Assembly: GCA_902806565.1 (NCBI GenBank)
Contig: CADCXA010000050.1
Coordinates: 186,001-250,000 of the forward strand
From: Hypoxylon rubiginosum
Taxonomy: Eukaryota; Ascomycota; Sordariomycetes; Xylariales; Hypoxylaceae
Direction: 5' to 3'
Length of the DNA: 64,000 nt
Positions 45,383 to 57,525 of this stretch are shown here, one piece after another. Every line of letters begins with the position of its first letter. Position 1 is the first letter of the stretch. The notes under the pieces were generated by a model that saw only the letters and a program-made list of their open reading frames with translations, was not told the DNA's origin and did not search any database. Position numbers and translations under genes: made by a program.

Positions 45383-47187
45383 ATGCCGGACGCTAAGTCC
45401 GCCTCGGTCTACGAGGCTGATGAGGCTGTCACCCCCCAGACCGAGTCTCAGGATGGCGGTGTCGCCCAGTTCACCGCCTTGCAAGAGGCTCGCGTCGTTA
45501 GAAAGATGGATATCCATCTTATGACTCTTCTCTTCGTTCTCTGTGAGTAATACCCTCCACCCTTCTTACTTGGCTCAGTAATCATCGGTAATCGAAATAC
45601 CCCGCTTAAGCGATATGCTAATAAAATGCTTGTAACGCTAAGACATGCTGGCCTTCCTCGACCGAGGCAACATTGGCAACGTGAAGCTGACAAGCTTCCC
45701 CAGCGACCTGCATCTCAACAATGGCAACGGTTACAACAGCTTCCAGTGGCTACTTAATATCTTCTATGTCACTTACGTTGTCTTTGAGGCCGGCGTGCTC
45801 CTCTGGAAGCTCTTCCCGCCCCATATTGTCGCCACGGTTGTCGTCTTCGGCTGGTAAGTATACCGCCTATGATACTATCTTTTAGCTTCTTATCTAACCA
45901 TCGTTGTAAAGGGGTTTAATGGCTACAGTTCAAGCTGGCGCCCACGACTGGGGTGGTATGATGGCTATCCGATTCCTTCTTGGCGCATTCGAAGCTTGCT
46001 ACGGGTAAGTCTACATATCCCTTATTGGTAGAAAGTAAGTATCATTTTTAACATTGACCTTGTATAGTCCTGGTATCATCTATCTACTGTCGTTCTTCTA
46101 TCTTCGACATGAGATCGGCTTTCGATGTGGTATATTCGCCTCTGCAGCCCCTTTAGCCTCCACCTTTGCCGGAGCTCTTGCGTACGGTATTACCAGTGGA
46201 CACTCGCATCTCTCGAACTGGCGCCTACTGTTCCTTGTCGAGGGATTACCTACAATCGTCATGGCCGCTGTCGCCTTCTTCTTCATCCCTGACTCCCCGG
46301 AGAAAGCCAAATTCCTGACGGACGAAGACAAAGCCGTTGTCAGAGCTCGAGTGATGCGACAAGTCGGCACGAATGCCGATGCTCGAATCGGAGGACTGAA
46401 GATCAACGATTTCAAGCCTTTCCTCACGGACATCAAGGCATGGCTATGCGGAATAATGTACTTCTGTGGCAACGTCACTTACTCGAGCCTTCCTCTCTTT
46501 CTTCCAACGATTCTTCAGGATATGGGGTATACGTCTATCAATGCTCAGGGTCTATCTGCTCCTCCCTCCTTCTTGGCATTCCTATGCGCTCTGGCCACAA
46601 CCTGGATAGCGGACAAGACACAGCAGCGCTGCTATGTCATTGCGTTCACCTCAGCTATCGGAGCTATTGGCTACGTCATCCTTGCCGCTGTGGAGTCCGT
46701 TGGCGTTCGCTACTTCGCTATCTTCTTAGCTTCAGCTGGTGTCTTCTCCACGATTCCCAACATCCTTGGTCTGACCTTAAGTGAGTGTTCTCCGAACTAG
46801 CTATCACATCGTAGCAAAATGGCCAGTTTACTTACAGTCTTTCTAGATAACCAAGGTAGTGATAGCCGGCGAGGAATGTCGATCGTCCTGATCAACGTGA
46901 TCGGCCAGACTGGTCCTTTTCTGGGAAACAATGTCTTCTCCGCGACGTCAGCCCCCAGATACATCAAGGGAATGAGTGTCTGTGCCGCCTTCATGTTTTT
47001 CTCTGCCATTCTTGCCCTCTGTCAACGCTGGCTACTTACTTGGGAAAACGCTAAACTCGAGCAACGGTACGGAGCTGCCGCCCAAGGCGAATCCAACGGC
47101 ATATCCATGGAAGACCAGACTCCCGGTGCAGAGACTAAGGATGCTGCAATGGAGAATTATGGTCCAAACTTTCGATATGTGCTGTGA
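45383..47187 (+). CDS. MFS permease, allantoate/nicotinate (Dal5) type
   Basis: Plasma-membrane transporter of the anion:cation symporter (Dal5/Tna1-like) family, likely a proton symporter for a small organic anion; the substrate is not readable from sequence. Five exons: 45383-45542, 45643-45853, 45912-46004, 46068-46780, 46847-47187; 505 aa with about 12 membrane helices. Hallmarks: FLDRGNIGNVKL after helix 1, WGLMATVQAGAHDW, RFLLGAFEACYGPGIIYLLSFFY, FFFIPDSPEKAKFLT in the central loop and GQTGPFLGNNVFSATSAPRY near helix 11. Start is ATG 45383; the in-frame codons before it encode no conserved sequence. All introns are GT-AG. Confidence 0.93.
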
Positions 47188-49617
47188 AGCGCTTCGGTAT
47201 TATGGCTTTGATAATTGGAAGATTCCTTTAGTAATGAAGATCCATGGCTCTGCTGAGTTAGATAAGGATTAATTGAATCGGGAATCACAGGAATTGCAAG
47301 GCGTCTGATCAGGTCAGACAAAAATGAACGTAGAATTCATTCAAGCAAAAAAGAATAGACTAGGAAATTCATGAGCATTCCCACAGGGCATCACGATCTT
47401 GCTTGTATGCAAAGTCACATTTACACCGGCGAGCCTTGATGCTACAAATAATGATTTGTACTGTGAATAATTTTGTAAGCATGTGGTTTGTTAGCAGGTC
47501 GCTGGCGATTGTGGTCTGCAGCCGTCGAGAGAAATAGTGCTTGTGCCGTAGCTATAACCCTTTTCAAAAGTCTTTGCTCCTGATAAATTAGGTATCTTGA
47601 AAATTTCTTGCATATCCTTAAGTATCACGGTTTCGCCCCGGCTTCTTTGGCTAACCTTTATCTGCCTTGGTTGCATCAATAAGCTATTCGCCCACTATTT
47701 GGCCAGCTTTTGTTGTCGCCTTTATCAGATATTTCGCAAGTCCTTAGCTTTGCTAAAGTTATTAGGGTATATCATGTTTTGCTGAAGGTAATTGTACTGC
47801 TTATATGCTTGTAGTATTCCAAAGATAAATCTAGGCGCAAACTCAGTAGTAGTGTGCTAATGGGCCTTACAACTTACCCTTAGTAATTGTAACTCATTAT
47901 GTAATTTTCTTCATGAAATAACGGTTCATGGAGTTTGTGCTCATGCAATCTTTGTGGGAAGGCGGCCTACCATGGAATGTAATACAACTGCGGATGGTCC
48001 TTTTTGCCCCTTTTCTGGCTACTTGTACTGTGTCTTCTAGCCTTGTCTTTCCTAAGTATATTAAAAATTTTCTTTCACCTAGTTCTATGTGTGCTATAAT
48101 AAGTATGAAATCTTATGCCAATGGTTAAGTATAACTATGGCTATAGTGCATAACATCGTGGGAAACTGACAGACCTATGCGTACGAGGCAAATGACTCGT
48201 GGATCAACTTTTACCTTGTGGATTATTATGAGTACTGCCTAGGTTCGAAAGGTATCAACAATCTCACACGACCAGGTATTATTCAGTGACTAGATCTGCT
48301 TCTTCGTATGAGAACCTTCGAGTTTAATTTAAGTTGACATAACAAGACTCATTCCGACACGAATCGCCCCTTTTCGTGTTGATAAGTAAGGCGTATCTGG
48401 TTATACATATATACCTAGCTGCTCACAATAGCATTTTTGAGGGTTCTTGATAACTTACCTACGTAGGCTACCATAATTATTAAACGTGATATCACATATC
48501 ATAAAAACATTGTTGTGTCTACCAAGGTACCTATTAAGGCTGAGACTTAAGACCTAATAAAAGGTACTAGTTGTCTCCGGCAAACACGCAACGGCGGGGA
48601 TTTAGTCATCCGAGCCGGGGTTCCGGCCCGCACTTGTTTGACATGTACCCACCGCTAAGGTAGGTTGAGGTTATGTAACGTAGCCGGCCAATTGCTTCTC
48701 GCTCCGAGTTTAGCTTCGGGGATACAGCTCATCCAACCATTAACCCGCTTTAAACCTGACCATAGCCTTATTTATTTATATGTGGCGAGGTACTAACTAT
48801 TAACCATTAAAATCTAACCTAACCACGGCCTTATAATTAAATAAGATTTTTTATTATTAATTTTTTATTTAATTTATTATTTTTAATTTAATTTTAAAAT
48901 AAAAGTTTTAAAAATAATATATAAATATAAATATTTATAATATAAAAATAAAAAATTTAATTATATTAAAATTTAATAAATAATTATAATTTAATTATAA
49001 TTAAAAAATAAAATTTTAAATATTTAAATTTATAAAAATTATTATATTATATTTTTTTTTTATAAAAACCCGCCGCTTAAATAAAAAAGTAAAATTTTAA
49101 TTATATATTAATTTATATATATTTTATAAAAAAAAAATAAAAGTTAATTAAAAAAAAAAAACCGGGAAAAAATAAAAGGTTTAAAAAAAAAAAAAAAAAG
49201 CTTTAAAAATTTTTTTTTTTTTAAAAAAAATAAAAAAAAATCTATTAAGCTTTAAATTATTATTAAAACTATAAAATTATATAAATAAAAATTATTATAT
49301 ATTATTTAAATTAATGTTTTATATAAAATTATTTAAATATAAAATTTAAAAATATTAAATAAAACTTTTTATAATATTTTTTATAATATTTTTTACGTTT
49401 AATTTATATATTAAAATATTTTAATAATAAAAACTTATATTAATTTAAATTTTATAATATTTAAAAGCTTTTTATAAAATAAAATTTTTAATATATAATT
49501 TATATTATTTATATTTATTTAAAAATTATTAAATAAAATATATAAATATTTTTTAAAATTTAATTAAATTTTATAAATATTATTAATTTAAATATTAACT
49601 TAAAATATAATTATAAA

Positions 49618-49717
49618 TATTTATTAAATATTTATTAAATATTTATTAAATATTTATTAAATATTTATTAAATATTTATTAAATATTTATTAAATATTTA
49701 TTAAATATTTATTAAAT
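49618..49717. repeat. 11-bp tandem repeat, unit TATTTATTAAA, about 9 copies
   Basis: Nine consecutive, essentially perfect copies inside the AT island, ending where the sequence changes to AATTATTATATA. Perfect copies imply recent expansion compared with the eroded surroundings. Confidence 0.9.
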
Positions 49718-50065
49718 AATTATTATATATTATTATTATATTTTTTATTAAATAAATTATTATATTTATTAATAAATAATTATATATAATATAAATATTT
49801 TTATAAAATTTTATTTAATTTTATTTTAATTATTAAAAACTTTAAAATATATATTAAATACTTATTAAATATATATTAAATATTTATAATTTTTATTTTT
49901 TATTTTTTTTTATATAATTAAATTTATATTTAAGGTTTTAATTAAATTAAATCTTAATAATTAATAGTTAACATTTTATTATATATAAATAAATAAGTTA
50001 ATAATTAAGTTTAAAATAAATTAATAATTAAATAAGTTATATTTTTTTTAGTTTTAACAGGTTTT

Positions 50066-50090
<25 letters not shown>
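50066..50090. repeat. (TA)n dinucleotide repeat
   Basis: A run of about 12 TA units near the right edge of the AT island. Confidence 0.9.
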
Positions 50091-50096
<6 letters not shown>

Positions 50097-50227
50097 CTTT
50101 TAACTTAAAGCCAAAATGTTTCTACGACACTTATAAAATAAAAGGCACACTCTTATTAAGGTATTTTATTTATCTCTTTTTTTCTACCGTTATTTTTGTT
50201 TGTATATGGATCTGTAAGAACAAGTCG

Positions 50228-50435
50228 ACGCGACACAGTATTATAGCAGTGTCGGCTCCGAGTTGATTGATTTCGAAACATTCAAAGCAGAAGGATCCAA
50301 TATTGAAATTACCCAAGTTCCTGGTGCGGACCCCACTACCTTATAAAGTTGGGTCAGGTTTCTTGGAGAAACAGGGGTTAAAGCAACACTTGAAATCTGC
50401 AGGTACATTTGATATACTCGACGCTACCAAATAGA
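50228..50435 (+). pseudogene. Decayed coding remnant of unknown origin
   Basis: In one frame this stretch reads as protein-like sequence, DATQYYSSVGSELIDFETF then EGSNIEITQVPGADPTTL, a TAA at 50344-50346, then SWVRFLGETGVKATLEI. Codon choice and amino-acid mix resemble real protein, unlike the AT island at its left, but there is no start, the frame is broken and no family could be named. Probably the 3' part of a gene truncated by whatever formed the island. Confidence 0.3.
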
Positions 50436-51265
50436 TAGGACGTCGGCTATCTGAATAAGAAAAGTTAAACTTGGATCAATTACTTCGATTAACCCGAAAC
50501 TTTATACTTTTAGTATAACATCATCTATACTACATAAGGTATATATATATGTATCTATTTGCCATCTCAACAAACTCGTAAATGAAGACGAAAAAAGGAA
50601 CGACAGCCACCAATAAATGAGAGACTCGTATTAAGTGGGCAGGTCTTGTTCGTACTTGGGAGGTCATCAAGGCTGTGCCCCCCCATGGCGCCCCCATGTA
50701 ATAATCACCTGCACCGCCCCCCGTTTCCCTCAGGGCATCAAATCCGTCAGCATCCCGCCATCAGAATTGAAGAATTGGCGGGCGCTGGGCGTGACATCTT
50801 GACAGGTACAGGTTGTGTGTGGCACGAATGGCCCAGAATGGTTCATTGACCTGCAATCTTCGGCTTAGCCCGTAAATCGCACATTACTACACTACACCAC
50901 TACAACCCTACAACCCTACAACCCTACGACCCCCCCTCCAGCCTGCTTTTGCCAGCGTTTTCTTCTATCACTTCGACTTTCAATACGATTTCATTCGTTT
51001 ATTCCTTCGTTTTCTTCCCCCTCCTTCGCTCTCGACACCTACTATCGTCGTCGCCTTGCTATCGTGCTGGTGCCTTTCGCTCGCTTTACCATCAGCACCC
51101 TTTGCGTCACGAAGACTCTTTATTAAAATCAATTCACCTCGAACTCCCTCGCGCACGTCATACATTGCGGAGTAGCGCTACGCGAAGCGCCGTTGGCATA
51201 GTCGCAACAGTCTTAGTTGGATCAAATACATAGGAAAATAAGAGACAAAGCGGTATTGATTGAAG

Positions 51266-53834
51266 ATGAAGTTTTCGATGGGAGCGCCGCTCCTGGCGGC
51301 CATCTCGTTCGCGTCCGTCATCCTACCTGCAACGGCCGAGCGAATACTTCAATCTACTTCTCTTAACAGCTGCCAGGAAAATTCAGGGTTTACCGCCAGC
51401 TTGTTCAATGTCGTCTACAGTCCCAGTGAAGGCAAAGCGCATGTTAATATCTCGGCCATCTCCACCATTGAAGCCACGGTCGTGTTTGATCTCGACATCA
51501 CCGCCTATGGCTACTCGATCATACATAGGACTATCGATCCTTGCGAAGTCGGTTTAGCGGGTTTCTGCCCTATGATCTCTGGGAAATTGGGGGATCCTTT
51601 CGCCCTCGATGTTAGTCCCGACGCTACGTCCGGCATTCCTCAGATCGCCTACGATTTCCCCGACCTCGATGCCAAGGTGAAGATTTACATCAACGCCACT
51701 GACGGTCCCCAAGCCGGCCAAAGCGTCGCCTGCATTGAAGCCTCGATCTCCAATGGACAAACGGTGGACTTGGTCGGTGTCAAATGGGCATCCGCCATAG
51801 TAGCTGGCTTGGCTCTTGCATCCTCCGCGTTTCTGTCCGGTCTGGGCCACACGAACGCCGCTTCGCATGTTGCTGCAAATGCGCTATCCTTGACTAGCTA
51901 TTTCCAGGCCCAGGCCATGGTCGGCCTTGTTGGAATCCCTCTGCCCCCGGTCGTACAGTCGTGGACTCAAGACTTTCAATGGAGTATGGGTATTATCAAT
52001 GTTGGGTGGAGTATGTTAACCCTTTGCTCTGCCTTTGACAGAAAGAATTTGCGGGCGGCCTCGTGGTCGTCGGACGTTCATCTATCTTTCAAGCGCACTC
52101 TATTACTATGAACCACACTAATTAATAATGATTTAGTGGAACGCATTTTCACCTGGTATCAACGCTCGACTGGGGGTACAGCATCCACGCTCATCACACA
52201 GGTAGACCAACTCGCGACCGTCTCAGTCGATGTTCAAAAGCGCGCCCTTGATCTTGCAAGCCGCGGTGTCGCCATGCTGCCTCGTAGCGTCGTCGAGCAC
52301 GGTTCCAATCTTCTGAAGCGGGTGAATGTCCAGACAGACTACGGGAGCTACGTCGTGTACGGTATTCAGCGCGTTGCGTTTCGAGCAGGAATTGAAAGCA
52401 CGAATCTCTTCTTGACGGGGCTGGTCTTCTTTTACATTATTATGGCCTTAACTACCCTCTGTGTTATTGCTTTCAAAGGGTTTTGCGAACTCGCTACAAA
52501 GCAGGGGTGGTTAAAGGGTGACACATTCCTAGAGTTCCGCAATGGCTGGCGTGAGTACCCCTGAATCGACATATCACCGTCCTTCATTCGATAAATGATA
52601 AACGGACCGAAGCTAATTTTTTATTCCTTACAGGCACCGTACTCAAAGGCATCCTCTTTCGAATGTCACTTATCGGGCATCCTGCGATAACAATTCTTTC
52701 CTTATGGGAGTTCACCCAGAATGACTCACCAGCGTTAATGGTCTTGGCTGTGTTCTTCCTCCTCACCCTCAACGCTGTCCTAGCGTGGGCAGCTTACAAG
52801 GTCATCCGCATCGCACATCGCTCAGTTGCGTTACACAGAAACCCAGCATATATCTTGTTCTCGGATCCTCAGACTCTTAACAAATGGGGTATGTAATCTG
52901 TTGTACTTTGGACCCCGTACCAAGATACGGTGTATAATTTGTGGGAATGAATAACACTGTTGCTAACTCAATGAATTGTAGGCTTCCTCTATATTCAATT
53001 CCGTGCCTCCGCCTATTACTTCATAGTCCCTGTCCTCGGATATACGGTCGTGAAGGCCATGTTCATCGCCTTCGCCCAGAACAGTGGTCTAGTTCAGGCT
53101 GTTGGATTTATTCTCATCGAAGCCGGAGCCCTGATAGCAGCAGTTGTACTGCGTCCCTGGATGGACAAGAAAACGAATTCTTTTAATATCGCCATTTGCG
53201 TCGTTAATTTCCTCAATGCCATCTTCCTCCTCATCTTCACAGATGTGTTCGACCAACCTGGACTCGTTACCGGCGTCGTGGGTGTTGTGCTATGGATTCT
53301 AAACGCAGTTTGCACGCTGGTCCTTCTGCTTATGCTGATTATCACTACCGGCATAGTCATATTCCACGGCAACCCTGATGGTCGCTACAAATTCATGGCT
53401 GACGACCGTACTTCTTTCATGAAGTCCCAGAGTCAGCTTGCCACCACTACCGAGCTCGATGCTTTGGCTATGACTGCCCGCGGCGAAAAGCCAGGATACT
53501 CTGGCCTTGACTTGGATGATGACGGTGACTCTAACCCTCGGGACTCGCTATATCGGGGACAAGGATCGGGGACCGACTCGACGAGAAACTCCCACCACGC
53601 CCCATCCCATTACGCGCCACCTCGCTCTCCAGTAGACCCGATTAATAGAACCGTCAGCCCACTGAGCGCTTCCAACATTTCAATTGCGAGATCCCAAAAC
53701 AGTGTCAACCCGACCGGCGTCAAGCCGCCCACGAGCCCAAGGTAAGGAGACTCTGTTATAATCACCGCTTAACAAGGCCATATGCTAACCCTCTGAATAG
53801 TCCTTGGCAACGTGGAGCAGGCTACGATCACTGA
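51266..53834 (+). CDS. FLC/TRP-like membrane protein
   Basis: Member of the fungal flavin-carrier (Flc)/TRP-like family, proposed channels or transporters of ER and plasma membrane linked to FAD, haem or calcium handling and wall integrity. Five exons: 51266-52010, 52137-52550, 52634-52888, 52982-53741, 53801-53834; 735 aa. It has a signal peptide (about residues 1-25), a luminal ML-like domain with paired cysteines (SLNSCQENSG, DPCEVGLAGFCPM) to about 165, then nine or so membrane helices and a cytosolic Ser/Asp/Pro-rich tail. Typical segments: VLRPWMDKKTNSFNI and FHGNPDGRYKFMADDR. Start ATG 51266; the frame before it begins with TTG. The last exon codes only 11 residues (SPWQRGAGYDH). Confidence 0.9.
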
Positions 53835-54264
53835 GGGCCTATCAATTCTGAGTAATATAGTGTATCTCATATCACCCGCCTTGTTGCGAATTACAACAGA
53901 CAGGTGGCATGTACATCTACGAGCCCAGATCATCCTTGTCTCAATCAAGATGAAAGGGAACAAGATTTAATGACCCTATTTGCATATACCCGACTATGGT
54001 CCCTGTTCTTGGAAGCCTAGGGAGTAGCCAGCGTGAGATTTTCAGCTGGAGCGGCGTTTTCGGCAGGAATGAATCATCTCGGAGCGAGGTGTATGGAGGA
54101 CTTCGATTTTCTGTGTAATTTTTACTGTGGGCACGGATCAAACATACAACATAGCTTTCGTGTACAAATCTTTACGCCTTGACATAAGGTATGAACCGAG
54201 TCATCTATTTCCTATATGCAGCTTCTTGGCTGGGTTTCCCATTCATCGTCTCATGTCTCTAATC
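53835..54264. other. Convergent 3' intergenic region
   Basis: Spacer between the FLC-like gene and the secreted-protein gene, which end tail to tail. No coding signal is seen. Confidence 0.45.
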
Positions 54265-55313
54265 CTAGTGGAGCCGCCTCCTGGTTCTAGACGTCTGGTT
54301 TGTCTCACTATATGTACAACTCTCCCAGCCTCTGATAATCGTTTGACCCCAGCCTGTCTCGACCGGATAGCATTCCTCCCAGATGAGACCTAAATCCATA
54401 GTCCAACCAGCTACGCGAAAGGGGTTAGCAATCGCTCCTTTTTGGGCGGTGCGAAGGCTATAGGGGGGATCGAATGGAGAGGTAAGAAGATTGCTTACGC
54501 TCGCTGGTACCACCTCCGACTGTTCTGATGACCATCTCAAAGTCGAATTTGGTGGAGTTGTCCAAGTAACCGTACAAGCAATTTGACCACTACATGAACA
54601 TAGTCAGAAACGAGTATTGCCACTTAAACATGAATAGGAGTATTTTCCCAACCGGACCAGATTGTATAAGGATAGACTTTCGAAGCTACTTACAACCAAG
54701 TTGGGATTGTCAGCTGTAAAGTTGAAGTCGCCATGGTATCCTTCGTAGTTTTTACCAGCTAGACCCGGATTCACGTCGAGGTTGACCTGCACAGTTTTAG
54801 CAGCCAATCTATAGACTCTTCCAGGAAACCCAATCAGAACAGAATGGAAAGAGCTCGAATCAAGCAGCCAACATGTCGTCAACTTACCAGAGTAGCCGAG
54901 CTCAAGTCTTTGACTATCGGGTATCTGACAGGATAATAATGTGTCTGGTGCTCGACGCTGAGCTTGACCTTGGAGCTTAGCGAGTTCAGGACCTCGGTCC
55001 CGGATAGGTTGAGGTGACCCGTGGACCACGTCACGTTCGAGATCGCGAAGCGGCGCCCGGGGAGAAAGTCCTCGAAGTCTACGGTCGCGTCGCAGAGCGC
55101 GACGGAGTCGCCGTTGGGGAAGCCGTGCGCGGGCGGGATCACCGAGAGCGCCACGGTGGGGAAGTTGGCGTGGATGGTGTTCTCGTCCGGGGCGAAGTAG
55201 ACGTCGACCCCGCGGACTGCGTCGCAGTCGTAGGGGGTTCTTGATACGACCGATACGGCGTGTATCGCGTTGGCTACGCGGGAGAGTGCGGCGATGGGGA
55301 GGAGAGTCTTCAT
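54265..55313 (-). CDS. Secreted protein of unknown family
   Basis: Four exons on minus: 55313-54888, 54786-54694, 54589-54499, 54410-54265; 251 aa. A signal peptide is likely (about residues 1-16, MKTLLPIAALSRVANA). The mature domain begins RTPYDCDAVRGVDVYFAPD and contains NFPTVALSVIPPAHGF, FAISNVTWSTGHLNLSG and, in later exons, GDFNFTADNPNLVWSNCLYG and MDLGLIWEECYPVETGWG. Four or more cysteines and several N-glycosylation sequons fit secretion. Exon 1 is GC-rich, later exons less so. I do not recognise the family, but a decayed second copy lies 1.3 kb away. The last residues (RTRRRLH) are the least certain, since another intron could follow. Confidence 0.75.
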
Positions 55314-57525
55314 CTTGCAGTAATTTGGGATCTCTAAAGGCTGGCAGGTCAACTTTTCGAGAGGGAACGGGCGATCATCCGATTACATATTGCGCCTATT
55401 CAATGCTTTTATATCTCTACGTACCAGCCCATAGCCGACTGGTTTCAACTCGAATCCGCTGAGAAGGCGAAGTTTCGCTATGCCTGGGTGAAGCATATAG
55501 GTAGCAACGACCGGCTAAGTTGCCTGGGTTTTTACGAAACGGATGTTCTAGTCGAGTCTACGTTACATTGCTGGCAGGTTAATAAACGTATGCAACTATG
55601 AACGTTGGGTTAGACACATATTGCCTTAATATAAATCTGCGAAGCTTATATCTTGTGGTTGGGTTGTACTGCATTGCTAGGCCTGCGATACGAGCCGTGC
55701 GATGTAGTACTACTGTGCCGTCTAGCACAACATTTTTACGGGACGAGATGAAGCTAAAGCAGTTAGAAACTATCTTGTCTTCGTATTTGCAAACGGATTT
55801 GCTCTTAAAATGGTGTTAGTACGTTGGGTATGATACCGAAGGAAATTGGTAAAGGATTTATATATGATGAACAGGTCGGATTAGGAATTCGTAGAAAAGT
55901 GGTCATGTTTAATAATTTTAACCGCGGATTCCTAATCCTATTTAATAAGACACAGTTATACTTAACTAGGCAGCGAATTATCTTCTTGCCTAATGAGAGC
56001 GAATTGTGTTGCGTCTACATCATCAGGAGCATAGGTTAAAATAATATAGAGTTAAGTCTTTTATATTATGATATTCCTATGTAAGGGGCAGTTATTGCTA
56101 TATTCACCAAGTTACGCAGTAGACATTCTAATCTAGCAGCTAACAGTATAGGCGAATATGGCCGCGAAAGAAAAGATTTGCATAGTATCATATTACTTAG
56201 ATCAATAGGGAAGACTGTCTAGTTAGCTATACGACATGTGCAACTAACCCCAAACTTCGTTCTCGTACGTAGGTGGACGACATCCCTCTCACATCAAGCT
56301 AAAATCAACCGTCAGGCCAGAAGCCAGCAAACCATCACCTCCTCTCGTCGCGGCGGCGATCCCGAAGACATCTGAGAGATGTAACAATAACCTTCACTGC
56401 CCCTGAAGCATGAAGACCAGGCTAAGTCTTGGTTTTGCGCCGCGAACTCGAACTCATCGTCATCCTCATCACCAATAATCACCCAATCCGCATGGCGTGT
56501 CTACATGCGTTTTACACCTGTTAATACACCCTATCCGCCATGTGACGGAGGAACACAGTTTATATTGGGAAGCTGAAATATGAGGGCAATGCAGGAAATC
56601 TTCTGTCGATGAGCTGAAATCCTTCTCTAAAGGGTGTACAATGGGTTCCGTGGTCCACTGAGATTATACTTTGAACTTCATATTAGAATATAATTCGCGT
56701 AGGCGTTCAGGGCCGGTCAGGTTGATATGCCCCTTATACTCCAAGTTGGAGACGGCGAACACCACTTGACCAGTCGTTAAACTCCATGGTGCCGCTAGAA
56801 GATGCCGTAAAATCGATAGCTCGGTTGTCGCCCTAAAATAGTTGTGCTGTCGGGAAGTTGCCGTGGATTTTGCTTTTGTCTGGCGAGAAAGAGATGTTGA
56901 TGCCCCTATCTGACCGTATCATAGCAATCCTGATAGCATCCGCCCCCTGAACGAACGTTGCGATAATGGACATAGTCCTGATGTTGATCTACATCTCTAG
57001 CCCCGAGTGAAATATTTAGGAATTTAGATAACTTAGTTAAGATGGTCAACGTTAGAGTTATATACCCTCCCCTTTTTAATGTGTGAGCCGTCATATTTTC
57101 ATCTCCTTGGACAAATGCGCTATGAAATCATCGATTGGCCTGGGTATTGGGATAGCAAACCCCATTATATAATAAGGTCGGGAGTATTTCCATTATTTCA
57201 CTTAGCTTGTAACTTATCATGAGGTTGTAGCAAAATATTTCAGCATCAATAACCTTCCAGCTGTAGATGAAAAGATGTGTTCCTAGGGAGTGGTTTCTTG
57301 AGTGCGGCAGCTGCAAAAGAGCAACGAATGCTTAGTCATATTTGCTGAGTCAGCCGTAGTCCCGATGTTCTCAACACATTTTCACCTGGCAACGGCCCGT
57401 TCCTTAAGTCTTCATTCTAAAGAATTCCAACCTTTAGCATCCGCCAGCCTTAAGAGCTCTAAGAATATTGCGTTAATTGATTCTACATATAATTCCTCCA
57501 AAATAAACTTGACAAGTGCTTTGAG
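55314..57525. other. Intergenic region with a decayed paralogue
   Basis: About 2.2 kb. Apart from the pseudogene at 56585-56960, it is AT-rich with no intact gene. Short frames at 55598-56039 have atypical, AT-driven composition and are not called. The right end should hold the TTI2 promoter. Confidence 0.45.
56585..56960 (-). pseudogene. Decayed paralogue of the secreted protein at 54265-55313
   Basis: Read on minus, fragments align in order with exon 1 of the neighbouring secreted protein: YDTVR, a TAG, GINISFSPDKSKIHGNFPTA (against GVDVYFAPDENTIHANFPTV), a TAG, an acidic stretch, VFAVSNLEYKGHINLTG (against FAISNVTWSTGHLNLSG) and EKDFSSST (against VKDLSSAT). At least three stops and two frame changes break it, no signal peptide remains, and exons 2-4 are not visible. 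It is therefore a dead tandem duplicate, in the same orientation as the intact gene. Confidence 0.75.

Larger units (their letters stand above)
48832..50130. other. Almost pure A+T island
   Basis: About 1.3 kb composed nearly only of A and T, with long runs free of G and C; the few G/C bases occur in small clusters such as AACCCGCCGC (49067-49076) and ACCGGG (49161-49166). The edges toward ordinary sequence are sharp. Possible origins are repeat-induced point mutation of an old transposon or a replication-related AT tract; no coding sequence remains. Confidence 0.85.
47188..51265. other. Gene-free region surrounding an AT island
   Basis: Four kilobases without an intact gene. Left part (to about 48830): mixed composition, with a short frame at 48170-48289 that reads like protein, and a GC-rich inverted motif CCGAGCCGGGGTTCCGGCCC near 48610. 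Middle: the AT island 48832-50130. Right: a decayed coding remnant at 50228-50435 and, from about 50880, CTACAACC repeats and pyrimidine-rich sequence leading into the FLC gene. Confidence 0.5.

Noticed and set aside
18000..48000. Secondary-metabolite gene cluster around the P450 and MFS genes
   Set aside because: The two are about 19 kb apart, and no polyketide synthase, NRPS, terpene synthase, prenyltransferase or cluster regulator lies in between.
49618..49717. CRISPR-like array
   Set aside because: The copies are directly adjacent with no spacers and the genome is fungal; it is a minisatellite.
55598..56039. Two AT-rich ORFs of about 70 codons
   Set aside because: Composition-driven, no family resemblance, no introns or neighbours to support them.
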